DNA of 7,977 nt from Gaiellasilicea sp039914895 (GCA_039914895.1 JBDSOJ010000072.1:1-7977), one strand, 5' to 3'; positions 1-6,440 are shown, numbered from the stretch's first letter. Notes: a model not told the origin generated them from the letters alone. Numbers and translations are program-made.

Positions 1-380
1 TCGATCCCGAACGCGAACGCCGGCGCCCCACCCGTGTCGATCGCCTCGCCGTCCGGCCGCAGCAGCTTCGTCTGGAAGTCCTGAACCGAACCCGTCGCGA
101 TCTCGACGCCGTCGATCTCACGGACGCGCGCGAGCGTCTCTTCGGGGATCGGCGGAGCCTGCGCTGACTCGCCTTCGAAGCTGAAGCCCGGGTCCTTGCC
201 GGTGACGACGGCGTCGGTGCCGGCGTACGAGTCGACAAAGATCGAGTTGAACGCTTTGTCGATCGTGTCCGTCAGCACGTAGGCACCGCTCATCATCGCG
301 ACGCCGAGGACGATTGCGAGCGCCGTGAGAACTGTCCTCAGCTTCCTGCCGGCGAGGCTCTTCAGCGCGAACCTGATCAC
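1..380 (-). CDS. Second FtsX/MacB-type ABC transporter permease, N-terminal part (runs off the window)
   Basis: Membrane subunit of an ABC exporter of the MacB/FtsX superfamily; only about 126 N-terminal codons are present and the frame stays open to the window edge. The protein starts (M)IRFALKSLAGRKLRTVLTA, followed by a hydrophobic helix (about residues 17-37) and the start of an extracytoplasmic domain. By hand alignment about 44 of the first 61 residues are identical to the permease encoded just upstream, so the two are tandem paralogues. The start chosen is GTG at 380, 45 bases after the stop of the preceding gene. Its ribosome-binding site is weak (AGGCGG-like), so it may depend on translation of the upstream genes. 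An ATG that overlaps the upstream stop is in another frame and closes quickly. It is probably the third gene of the operon. The substrate is unknown. Confidence 0.9.
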   Translation of the reverse strand, partial: MIRFALKSLAGRKLRTVLTALAIVLGVAMMSGAYVLTDTIDKAFNSIFVDSYAGTDAVVTGKDPGFSFEGESAQAPPIPEETLARVREIDGVEIATGSVQDFQTKLLRPDGEAIDTGGAPAFAFGI

Positions 381-425
381 GGGGCCACCGCCTGCTCTGC
401 CGTCGTTCCCTGCAGGCGGGCGAGC

Positions 426-2987
426 CTACTCATACTGCAACGCCTGAAGCGGATCGAGCCGGGCTGCGCGGCGGGCCGGGAAGATCGCCGCGACGATCCC
501 GACGACGACGGTCAAGAGCGCGAAAACGACGATCTGGGTCGTCGGCAGCGAGAACTCGATGAAGTCGACGCGCGCGATCAAAAGCGCCCCGAGCACGACG
601 CCGAGGACGATCCCGAGCGTGCCGCCGATCAGCGCCGTGATCACGCTCTCGTGCCTGATCATGCGGCGCACCTGGCGGCGGGTCATGCCGATCGCCCGCA
701 GCATCCCGAGCTCGCGCGTGCGCTCGAAGACGGTCAGAACGAGCGTGTTGACGATCCCGAAGAGGCTCACGATCACGGACAGCGCCAGCAGGACGTAGAG
801 GATGTTCAGCACCTGGTTCAGGGCTGCGATCTGGTTGTCGACGAACTCGTCCCTCGTCTGCACCTTCGCGTTCGGGAAACCATCGTCGAGCACGCTCTCG
901 AGCGCCTTCGTGTTCTGCTCCGAGTCGTCGCCGCGCATCTGCATGAACGTGAAGAGGTTCCGGGGCGAGTCGTAGACGCGGTCGAAGGTCGCGCTCGAGA
1001 AGGTGACCGTGCCGAACGGCGACCCACCGCTCGGTGGATTGAAGATGCCCTTCACCTCCAGCTCGACCCGTTCGCCCGAGGGGACGATCACGGTGATCGG
1101 CGACCCGAGGCTGAGCGAGTGGTCCTCGGCGTACCCGTCGTCGACGAAGGCGCCGTCGGCGCCGAGCTCGCGGAAGACCGCCTGCGACCCCTGCACCCAC
1201 TCGAGCGTGATCACCTCACCGGTCGTCTCCTCGACAGCCGTCACGAACTCGGTCGAGTCGAAGATGCGGGCCTCGCCGGTGCGCGTGCTTGCAATCGCCT
1301 CGACCCCCGGCGCCTTCGCCGCGGCGGCGGCGGCGTCGATCGGGATGGGCGAGAAGTTGTTCTGCGCCGTGATCGCGTAGTCCGAGGTGAAGATGTCGTC
1401 GACGGCGCCACGGAACGTGTTCGTGATCCCGGCGGCGAGCGTCGCCACGAGCGTGACGAGCGCGAGCCCGATCATCAGCGCCGATGCGGTCGAGGCTGTC
1501 CGTTGCGGGTTGCGCCGGGCGTTGTCGCGGGCGAGCGTGCCCGCTGCGCCACCGATCCGCGCCGCCGGCTCGCCGAGCGTCGCCGCGAGCGGCCGCACGA
1601 GCCGGGCTGCGAAGAGCGCGACACCGATGAAGATCAGCAGTGCGCCGAGCCCCATCCAGACGAGGATCTGGGTCGTTCCGAGCCCGCCACCGAAGAGCCC
1701 GTATGCAAGCGAGGCGAAGCCGAGGCCCGTCAGGATGAGCGAGCCGACGGTGCGGAAGCGGGCGAAGCGGGACTCCGGCAGCGTCGCGCCCTCGCGCACG
1801 GCCGCGATCGGCGGCACGCGCGTGGCGCGGATCGCGGGCCGCAGGCTCGCCAGCAGCGTCACGACGATCCCGACGAGCAGCGAGACGACGATCGTCCGCC
1901 TCTCGAAGAGGAGACCGCTGTTCGGGAGCGTGAAGCCGAAGGCGTCGAAGAGCCAGAAGAGCCCCTTCGCGAGGCCGAGGCCGAGGAAGAGTCCGACGAC
2001 GGAGGCGGCGATGCCGACGACCAGCGCCTCGACGACGATCGAGCCGAGGATCTGCTTGCGCGAGGCGCCGAGCATGCGCACGGTCGCGAACTCACGCGCC
2101 CGCTGCGCGATCGTGATCGAGAGCGAGTTCGCGATCACGAAGCTGCCCACGAAGAGCGCGATCCCGGCGAACGCGAGCAGGAAGCCCTGAAGGAAGGTGA
2201 TGAACTCGTTCGTGCCCGAGGCGTCGTCCGCGGCCTGCGCCTGGCCCGTCCGCACCTGCGTTCCCTCCGGCAGCACGGCACGGAGGTTGTCGAGCAACTC
2301 GGCGTCGGTCGTTCCCGCCGAGGCGGCGACCGCGATCTCGTCGAGCTTGCCTTCCTTCTTGAAGAGCCGCTGCGCGGTCGGGAGGTCGAAGCCGGCAAGT
2401 GTGGCGCCGCCGATCGAGATCGAGGCGTTGAGGCGCACGAAGCCGGAGACCCGCAAGCGCTCCACCGCCCCCTCGGCCTGGACGCCGATCACGTCGCCGA
2501 TCTCGAAACGCTCCTCGTCGGCTGTGCCGCTGTCGATTGCGACCTCGTCCGGTCCCGGCCAGTCGCCCTCGACGAGGGCGAGCGGGTTAAACGCCGACTC
2601 CCCGTCCGCGATCGCGAAACCGAGATTGGGCGCTCCGCCCTTGACCACCGCCTTGCCGTCGCGGCCAATCAGCGTCGTCGACTCGCTGTCGACGCTGCCC
2701 TCTGCGAGCGAGACGCCCTCCACGCCGCGCACCGTCTCGAGCACGCTCTCGTCGAACGCGGGCGCGGATGCGCCGCTGCCGTCCGAGAGATCGAACGCCG
2801 AGTCGCCGGTGACGACGGCGTTGGAGCCCTTGCGCACCTCGGTGAAGATCGTGTCGAACGCCGAGTCGATCGAGTCCGTGAGGACGTAGGTGCCGCTGAT
2901 CATCGCGACGCCGAGCACGATCGCGAGCGCCGTCAGCGCCGTGCGGAGCTTCCGTCCGAGCAGTCCCTTAAGCGCGAACCTGGTCAA
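426..2987 (-). CDS. Long two-module FtsX-like ABC transporter permease (853 aa)
   Basis: Integral membrane subunit of an ABC exporter in the MacB/LolCE/FtsX superfamily. Visible order: a first membrane helix near residues 17-37; an extracytoplasmic domain (about 40-260); three helices forming the first FtsX module (about 264-385) with the cytoplasmic motif QRAREFATVRMLGASRKQIL at 295-314; two helices (about 413-462); a further helix (about 500-522) leading into a second extracytoplasmic domain (about 525-720); and a final FtsX module (about 724-840) with ERTRELGMLRAIGMTRRQV at 755-773. It ends in the typical ARRAARLDPLQALQYE. Length and double-module layout fit the long permeases of roughly 850 residues common in actinobacteria. 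The start is TTG at 2987, whose TTGA overlaps the TGA stop of the ATPase gene by four bases. This implies translational coupling and a shared operon. No frameshift is seen. The substrate cannot be read from sequence. Confidence 0.95.
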   Translation of the reverse strand: MTRFALKGLLGRKLRTALTALAIVLGVAMISGTYVLTDSIDSAFDTIFTEVRKGSNAVVTGDSAFDLSDGSGASAPAFDESVLETVRGVEGVSLAEGSVDSESTTLIGRDGKAVVKGGAPNLGFAIADGESAFNPLALVEGDWPGPDEVAIDSGTADEERFEIGDVIGVQAEGAVERLRVSGFVRLNASISIGGATLAGFDLPTAQRLFKKEGKLDEIAVAASAGTTDAELLDNLRAVLPEGTQVRTGQAQAADDASGTNEFITFLQGFLLAFAGIALFVGSFVIANSLSITIAQRAREFATVRMLGASRKQILGSIVVEALVVGIAASVVGLFLGLGLAKGLFWLFDAFGFTLPNSGLLFERRTIVVSLLVGIVVTLLASLRPAIRATRVPPIAAVREGATLPESRFARFRTVGSLILTGLGFASLAYGLFGGGLGTTQILVWMGLGALLIFIGVALFAARLVRPLAATLGEPAARIGGAAGTLARDNARRNPQRTASTASALMIGLALVTLVATLAAGITNTFRGAVDDIFTSDYAITAQNNFSPIPIDAAAAAAKAPGVEAIASTRTGEARIFDSTEFVTAVEETTGEVITLEWVQGSQAVFRELGADGAFVDDGYAEDHSLSLGSPITVIVPSGERVELEVKGIFNPPSGGSPFGTVTFSSATFDRVYDSPRNLFTFMQMRGDDSEQNTKALESVLDDGFPNAKVQTRDEFVDNQIAALNQVLNILYVLLALSVIVSLFGIVNTLVLTVFERTRELGMLRAIGMTRRQVRRMIRHESVITALIGGTLGIVLGVVLGALLIARVDFIEFSLPTTQIVVFALLTVVVGIVAAIFPARRAARLDPLQALQYE

Positions 2988-3730
2988 GCCGCGGCGATTT
3001 GCTGCAGCGTCTCGAGGATCTCGGCCTGGGTCGCTCCGGGCACGTCGCTGACGATCCTGCCGTCGGCGAGGAAGAGGATCCGGTCGGCGATCGTGGCGGC
3101 GCGCGCCTCATGCGTGACCATCACCGTCGTCTGGCCGTAGGCGTCTACCGAGTCGCGCAGCAGCGTCAGGATCTCGGCGCCGGTGGTCGAGTCGAGGTTG
3201 CCCGTCGGCTCGTCCGCGAAGAGCACCGTCGGCTGCGAGACGAGCGCGCGTGCGATCGCGACGCGCTGCTGCTGGCCGCCCGAGAGCTCGGACGGCCGGT
3301 GATGGAGCCGGTCGGCGAGTCCGACCTTGTCGATCAGGCCGCGGAACCACTCGGGGTCAACCTTCTCGCCCGCGATCGAGAGCGGCAGCGTGATGTTCTC
3401 CTCGGCGTTCAGCATCGGCAACAGGTTGAAGAACTGGAAGACGAAGCCGATGTGCTTGCGCCGCAGCTTTGTCAGGTCGGAGTCCTTGAGCGTCGTGATC
3501 TCGGTGCCCGAAACCTGGACCGTGCCGGTGGTCGGCTTGTCGAGCCCGGCGAGGATGTGCATCAGCGTCGACTTGCCGGAACCGGACGGCCCCATCACGG
3601 CGGTCAGCTTGCCCTTCCCAACCTCGAGCGAGACGCCCTTGAGCGCGTCAACGGCGGTGTCGCCCGCTCCGTAGCGGCGCGTGACGTCGTCGGCGACGAC
3701 GACGGCAGCGCCCGGCTTTCCATTCTCCAT
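2984..3730 (-). CDS. ABC transporter ATP-binding protein, MacB/LolD type
   Basis: Cytoplasmic ATPase that should power the permeases encoded just downstream. All nucleotide-binding motifs are present: Walker A GPSGSGKS, Q-loop in FVFQFFNLLPMLNAEEN, signature LSGGQQQRVAIARAL, Walker B VLFADEPTGNLD and the switch histidine in VTHEA. The DEPTGNLD form and the FQ.FNLLP Q-loop are typical of the LolD/MacB/YknY branch that pairs with FtsX-like permeases. An in-frame GTG at 3751 would add seven residues. I prefer the ATG at 3730, giving 248 residues, because a strong GGGAGG lies four bases before it, whereas the GTG has no such site. The stop overlaps the permease start (TTGA). The gene appears to be first in the operon. 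I see no clear promoter, only a degenerate GGATAAC-like element about 60 bases upstream that coincides with a DnaA-box match. Confidence 0.96.
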   Translation of the reverse strand: MENGKPGAAVVVADDVTRRYGAGDTAVDALKGVSLEVGKGKLTAVMGPSGSGKSTLMHILAGLDKPTTGTVQVSGTEITTLKDSDLTKLRRKHIGFVFQFFNLLPMLNAEENITLPLSIAGEKVDPEWFRGLIDKVGLADRLHHRPSELSGGQQQRVAIARALVSQPTVLFADEPTGNLDSTTGAEILTLLRDSVDAYGQTTVMVTHEARAATIADRILFLADGRIVSDVPGATQAEILETLQQIAAA

Positions 3731-3734
3731 CGAA

Positions 3735-3740
3735 CCTCCC
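3735..3740 (-). promoter_or_regulatory. Ribosome-binding site deciding the ABC ATPase start
   Basis: GGGAGG read on the minus strand, four bases before the ATG at 3730. It lies inside the seven-codon extension that would follow from the GTG at 3751 and favours the shorter protein. Confidence 0.7.
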
Positions 3741-3792
3741 TGAGTGGTCACCCGTCCAACCTATCCGCTGGTTCCGGACGGCTGTAGGGCGG

Positions 3793-3801
3793 TTATCCAC
3801 A
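3793..3801 (+). promoter_or_regulatory. Perfect DnaA-box 9-mer (TTATCCACA)
   Basis: The nine bases match the consensus high-affinity DnaA box exactly. The site is intergenic, about 63 bases upstream of the ATPase start and just after the ancestral stop of the vapC remnant. AT-rich 9-mers are uncommon in DNA this GC-rich, so a match in about 8 kb is mildly surprising, but only one box is seen and there is no origin-like cluster. It could be a DnaA-regulated promoter element, a DnaA-binding site without regulatory effect, or chance. Confidence 0.35.
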
Positions 3802-3804
3802 CCT

Positions 3805-3985
3805 TTACGCCGGGAGGAGCTGAACGAGTCGATGTGAGCGGGCCGGCCGGACGAGCTGAAGTGCCGAGGATCGAGCGTCGCGACCGCGACCACGGATGCG
3901 TCGACCGTGCCGAGCGCAGGTCTCGGTAGCGGGAGACGAGCTCCGCGATCCGAAGCCAATCCCCGGGCCTCACGGGCTCGGCCGG
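3805..3985 (-). pseudogene. Decayed PIN-domain toxin remnant (VapC-like), C-terminal half
   Basis: This stretch reads as the C-terminal half of a VapC-type PIN-domain ribonuclease broken across three frames. Frame one gives AEPVR then PGDWLRIAELVSRYRDL (down to 3917). Losing one base of an expected CTGCCGCTC shifts the reading to LGTVDASVVAVATLDPRHF and GRPAHIDSF (3914-3822). A second one-base loss near 3820 shifts it to LLPA and a TAA stop at 3805-3807. Joined, this matches the usual VapC ending 'RYADLPLG.VDASVVALAERLGVT.VATLDRRHF.VVRP.H.DAFTLLP'. About nine residues of the ALAERLGVTE type are missing between VVA and VATLD. The N-terminal half with the first catalytic acidic residue is absent, and no VapB antitoxin gene is visible; the lipoprotein gene lies where it would be. 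It cannot make a working toxin. The family call rests on recalled consensus, not on a search. Confidence 0.8.
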
Positions 3986-4010
3986 AGCGACCGCTTGGGC
4001 AGGACGGCAG

Positions 4011-4478
4011 CTACGGGCACCAGACGAAGCCGTAGGCGCGCATCGAATCCGTGAGCTCTCCGATCGCTTGGCTCGTGTCCTCTATTGTGCTGCGTCCCTC
4101 CTGGGAACTGACGACATTTCTGCGGTACCTGTCGATGTTCGCGGAAATTGCAGCGAGCATCCGGGACCACTGTTCCTCGTCAACGGCCGGGGGAACGAGA
4201 GCGCTGAGGGTGCGATGCTTCTTCTCCAGCACCACCAGAAGCTTTGGCCCGGTCGCGCCGAGGTCTTTCGCAGCCTCGTAGATGAGCGGTGCTTCCTCGT
4301 CGTCGGCGCGCTGACAGATCGCGTCGGCCTTCGCAATGAACGCCGCTTTGGTCGGCCGCAGCACCACGGGCGCGGTCTCTTGAGCGGTGTCCGCTCCACC
4401 GCAACCCGCCGTTGCGGCAACTGCAAGCGCGAGCGATGCAAGCCGTGCAAACAAGACGATACCCGTGTAGTTCTTCAT
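4011..4478 (-). CDS. Small predicted lipoprotein of unknown function (155 aa)
   Basis: No function is recognised. The protein has a signal peptide with a basic start (MKNYTGIVLFAR), a hydrophobic stretch at about 13-24 and a lipobox-like ATAGC with Cys26, so it is probably a membrane-anchored lipoprotein outside the cell membrane; Thr rather than Leu at -3 makes the lipobox imperfect. The mature part is mostly helical. It carries FIAKADAICQRADDEE (47-62, Cys55) and ends YGFVWCP (Cys154). From memory, this pairing of an ADAIC motif with a C-terminal YGF..C recurs in small hypothetical secreted proteins of Thermoleophilia-like actinobacteria; the two cysteines could form a disulfide. The ATG at 4478 is chosen because GAGGAGGG precedes it. 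The open frame extends 167 codons further upstream, but that part is antisense to the regulator gene. The gene is divergent from that regulator across 120 bases, making it a candidate target. Confidence 0.85.
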   Translation of the reverse strand: MKNYTGIVLFARLASLALAVAATAGCGGADTAQETAPVVLRPTKAAFIAKADAICQRADDEEAPLIYEAAKDLGATGPKLLVVLEKKHRTLSALVPPAVDEEQWSRMLAAISANIDRYRRNVVSSQEGRSTIEDTSQAIGELTDSMRAYGFVWCP

Positions 4479-4481
4479 GTT

Positions 4482-4489
4482 CCCTCCTC
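4482..4489 (-). promoter_or_regulatory. Ribosome-binding site deciding the lipoprotein start
   Basis: GAGGAGGG read on the minus strand, three bases before the ATG at 4478. Together with the signal peptide that begins there, it rules out the much longer upstream extension of the same open frame. Confidence 0.8.
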
Positions 4490-4519
4490 TGTTGGCTCCG
4501 AGAGGCTGGCAGTACGGTC

Positions 4520-4537
4520 TTGCAAGGAGCCTGCAAA
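4520..4537. promoter_or_regulatory. TGCAA repeat pair with 11-base period in the divergent promoter region; possible SARP operator
   Basis: Two near-identical heptamers, TTGCAAG (4520-4526) and CTGCAAA (4531-4537), are separated by four bases, giving an exact 11-base period. SARP-family winged-helix activators are known to bind tandem heptamers on one helix face with this spacing, and the adjacent gene encodes a SARP. Because TTGCAA is itself palindromic, the same bases also form an inverted repeat TTGCA-N7-TGCAA, so a conventional dimeric repressor site is possible. On the minus strand TTGCAG followed 16 bases later by TACTGC is a poor promoter match. No convincing -10/-35 pair was found for either gene. 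Confidence 0.45.
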
Positions 4538-4588
4538 TCTCTAGCGCTCGCTTTTTCGCACCGGGCGTGCTTACGTTCTCCAACCGAC

Positions 4589-4594
4589 GAGGAG
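4589..4594 (+). promoter_or_regulatory. Ribosome-binding site of the SARP-BMP regulator gene
   Basis: GAGGAG lies four bases before the GTG at 4599. It supports GTG as the start even though no ATG is available there; the SARP domain begins right at this codon. Confidence 0.75.
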
Positions 4595-4598
4595 CGAC

Positions 4599-6440
4599 GT
4601 GGACTTCAAAGTGCTCGGCCGGCTGGAGGTGCTCGGAGCGGACGGGCGCGTGCTCTCCCTTGGCGGGACGAAGCAGCGGAGGGTGCTCGCCGCACTGCTC
4701 GTGCGTGCGAACCAGACCGTGTCGGCCGGCAAGATCGTCGACGACGTGTGGGGCGAAGTCCCGCCCGCGACTGCTTTGCAGACTCTCGAGGTGTACGTAT
4801 CGCGCCTTCGTAGCGCGCTCGACCTGGGCGACAACGGGGTTGCAATCGAGAAACGAGGTGGGGGCTACCTCTTTCAGGCACCCGCTTCCGCGATTGACAT
4901 GTATCGGTTCGATCAGCTTACGGAGGCGGCGAGAAAGGCCGCACTGCACGATCCGGCCGGAGCTGTCGAGCTCTTTCACGAGGCCTTGGGACTGTGGCGG
5001 GGAGCGCCGTTCGAAGATGTCGTGCTCCTCGGCGAGGGCGCCTCTGAGCGGGGGCGACTCGAGGAGTTGCAGCTCCGTGTCAAGGGTGATCTCCTCGAGC
5101 TACGTCTCGAGGTAGACGGGTCCGCAGCGGTCGTCGACGAACTGCGGTCGCTCGTTCGCCATCATCCTTTCCACGAGCGTCTCCGTGGCACGCTCATGCT
5201 GTCGCTGTACCGCTCGGGCCGTCAGGCCGACGCGATCACCGTCTATGAAGAAGGTCGATGTGCGCTGCGTGACGAGTTCGGCTTGAGTCCGAGCCGCGAC
5301 CTCCAGCGGCTGGCGACTGCCATCGCGCGCCAGGCTGCCGAACTGGACGCAGTCGCGCGGCCGAGCGACGCTCGCTCGTTTCGCGGACTGCTGTCTGACA
5401 GCGGCCTCCGCCAGGCTTCCGCCGTTGCGGCGCTCGCCGTCGTAACCGCAGGGATCGCGACCCTCGGATGGTCGATCGGAACCGGCGAGCCCTCTCGGTC
5501 GTCGCCTTCGTCTGCGACAACAGTGGCACTCGTGCGGTGGCAGGCTCCTCAGGCGGCGCGTGCACCGCTAGACGACCTGCAACGCGAAGGCCTCCGCCGA
5601 GCCACGCTGGCCTATGGTGTTCAGACACGAGTCGTGGCAGCGAAAGCATCTCCCCTCGGGGCGCAGCAGGCTCTCGCGGAGGCTGCGCGACATGCGAATC
5701 TCGTCATAGCCGCTGTGTCGTCCCTAAGTACGGCAGTGGACGCGGTCGCACCCAGGTTTCCCCGCACGCACTTTGCGGTCTTCGACATGCCCGTCGGTGA
5801 GCTGGATCAACGAAAGAACGTCACCGGGCTCGTCTTTGGCGACGAGCAGGCCGGTTTTCTGGCGGGCTACCTCGCGGCGCTGATGGAACAGCGACAATCG
5901 CCCGCGCGCGTTGTCGTCTCGGCTGTCGCCGGACTCCCGGTTCCGGGTGTCGAGCGCCTGCTGGCCGGCTACGAAGCCGGAGCTTTCGCAGCCGTTCCGA
6001 GCGTACACGTGCTCGTGGATTACAGCGCCAGTTGGGTCGACCAGGCTCGCTGCGAGCAGCTCGCGAACGGTCAGATCGATCGCGGCGCCGGCGTGGTTTT
6101 CGCGGTCGCGGGCGGTTGCGGCTTCGGTGCCCTCCAAGCGGCTGAGGTGCGAGGCGCGTGGGGGATCGGCGTCGACGAAGACCAGTCGTACCTTGGCCCC
6201 CGCATCCTCGCTTCGGCAGTGAAGCGATTCGATCGGGCGGTCTTCTCGGCCGTGAAGTCATACGTCGACCGTGAGTTGCCCGCCGGGCACGACGTCCGGC
6301 TCGACCTCCGTCGAAACGGCGTCGGCCTCGTCGGAATCAACAGCGAAGTCCCGCCCAACATCCGCACAAGACTTGCGCAGATCGCAAGCCAGCTCCGCTC
6401 GGGCACATTGCTAGCACCCACAGTTCGAGAGCCTCGCTGA
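4599..6440 (+). CDS. Membrane-spanning SARP transcriptional regulator fused to a BMP/PnrA-like ligand-binding domain (613 aa)
   Basis: Predicted one-component sensor-regulator. Residues 1-95 form an OmpR-like winged helix of the SARP type (MDFKVLGRLEVLG; LGGTKQRRVLAALLVRANQT; LEVYVSRLRSAL; RGGGYLF). Residues 98-246 are the BTAD domain (DMYRFDQL, GLWRGAPFED, HHPFHERLRGTLMLSLYRSG, RDEFGLSPSRDLQRL). An uncharged hydrophobic segment at 272-294, preceded by Arg271 and followed by a Ser/Pro linker, is the only membrane helix. Residues 308-606 match the basic membrane protein (BMP/Med/PnrA) substrate-binding fold: NVTGLVFGDEQAGFLAGYLA, VFAVAGGCGFGALQAA, GIGVDEDQ and ILASAVKRFDRAVFSAVKSY. Topology would put the DNA-binding part inside and the binding domain outside, as in ToxR/CadC. 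There is no NB-ARC ATPase as in AfsR, and no lipobox as in free BMP proteins. The start is GTG after GAGGAG. The likely ligand class is nucleoside-like by family, but this is unproven. Confidence 0.9.
   Translation: MDFKVLGRLEVLGADGRVLSLGGTKQRRVLAALLVRANQTVSAGKIVDDVWGEVPPATALQTLEVYVSRLRSALDLGDNGVAIEKRGGGYLFQAPASAIDMYRFDQLTEAARKAALHDPAGAVELFHEALGLWRGAPFEDVVLLGEGASERGRLEELQLRVKGDLLELRLEVDGSAAVVDELRSLVRHHPFHERLRGTLMLSLYRSGRQADAITVYEEGRCALRDEFGLSPSRDLQRLATAIARQAAELDAVARPSDARSFRGLLSDSGLRQASAVAALAVVTAGIATLGWSIGTGEPSRSSPSSATTVALVRWQAPQAARAPLDDLQREGLRRATLAYGVQTRVVAAKASPLGAQQALAEAARHANLVIAAVSSLSTAVDAVAPRFPRTHFAVFDMPVGELDQRKNVTGLVFGDEQAGFLAGYLAALMEQRQSPARVVVSAVAGLPVPGVERLLAGYEAGAFAAVPSVHVLVDYSASWVDQARCEQLANGQIDRGAGVVFAVAGGCGFGALQAAEVRGAWGIGVDEDQSYLGPRILASAVKRFDRAVFSAVKSYVDRELPAGHDVRLDLRRNGVGLVGINSEVPPNIRTRLAQIASQLRSGTLLAPTVREPR

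Noticed and set aside
651..3140. An 829-codon open frame on the plus strand opposite the permease gene
   Set aside because: It is antisense to a clearly real permease, extremely rich in Arg, Asp, Glu and His with no recognisable domain or hydrophobic segment, and has no credible ribosome-binding site. Long antisense frames are expected in GC-rich DNA.
3744..3929. A 61-codon plus-strand open frame in the gap before the ABC operon
   Set aside because: It has no ribosome-binding site or recognisable motif, and the opposite strand of the same bases reads as a decayed PIN-domain gene.
3963..3981. Hairpin CCGGGCC-loop-GGCTCGG downstream of the lipoprotein gene as a possible terminator
   Set aside because: In the minus-strand transcript the seven-base stem has a central A-C mismatch and no U-run follows. 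It also lies within the toxin remnant's codons, so it may be coincidental.
4520..4577. Sigma70-like promoters for the regulator (TACGTT at 4572-4577) or the lipoprotein gene
   Set aside because: No acceptable -35 element sits at a proper distance; matches are no better than expected by chance.
4479..4979. A 167-codon N-terminal extension of the lipoprotein frame
   Set aside because: It runs antisense through the promoter region and the start of the regulator gene. A strong ribosome-binding site and a signal peptide begin at 4478 instead.
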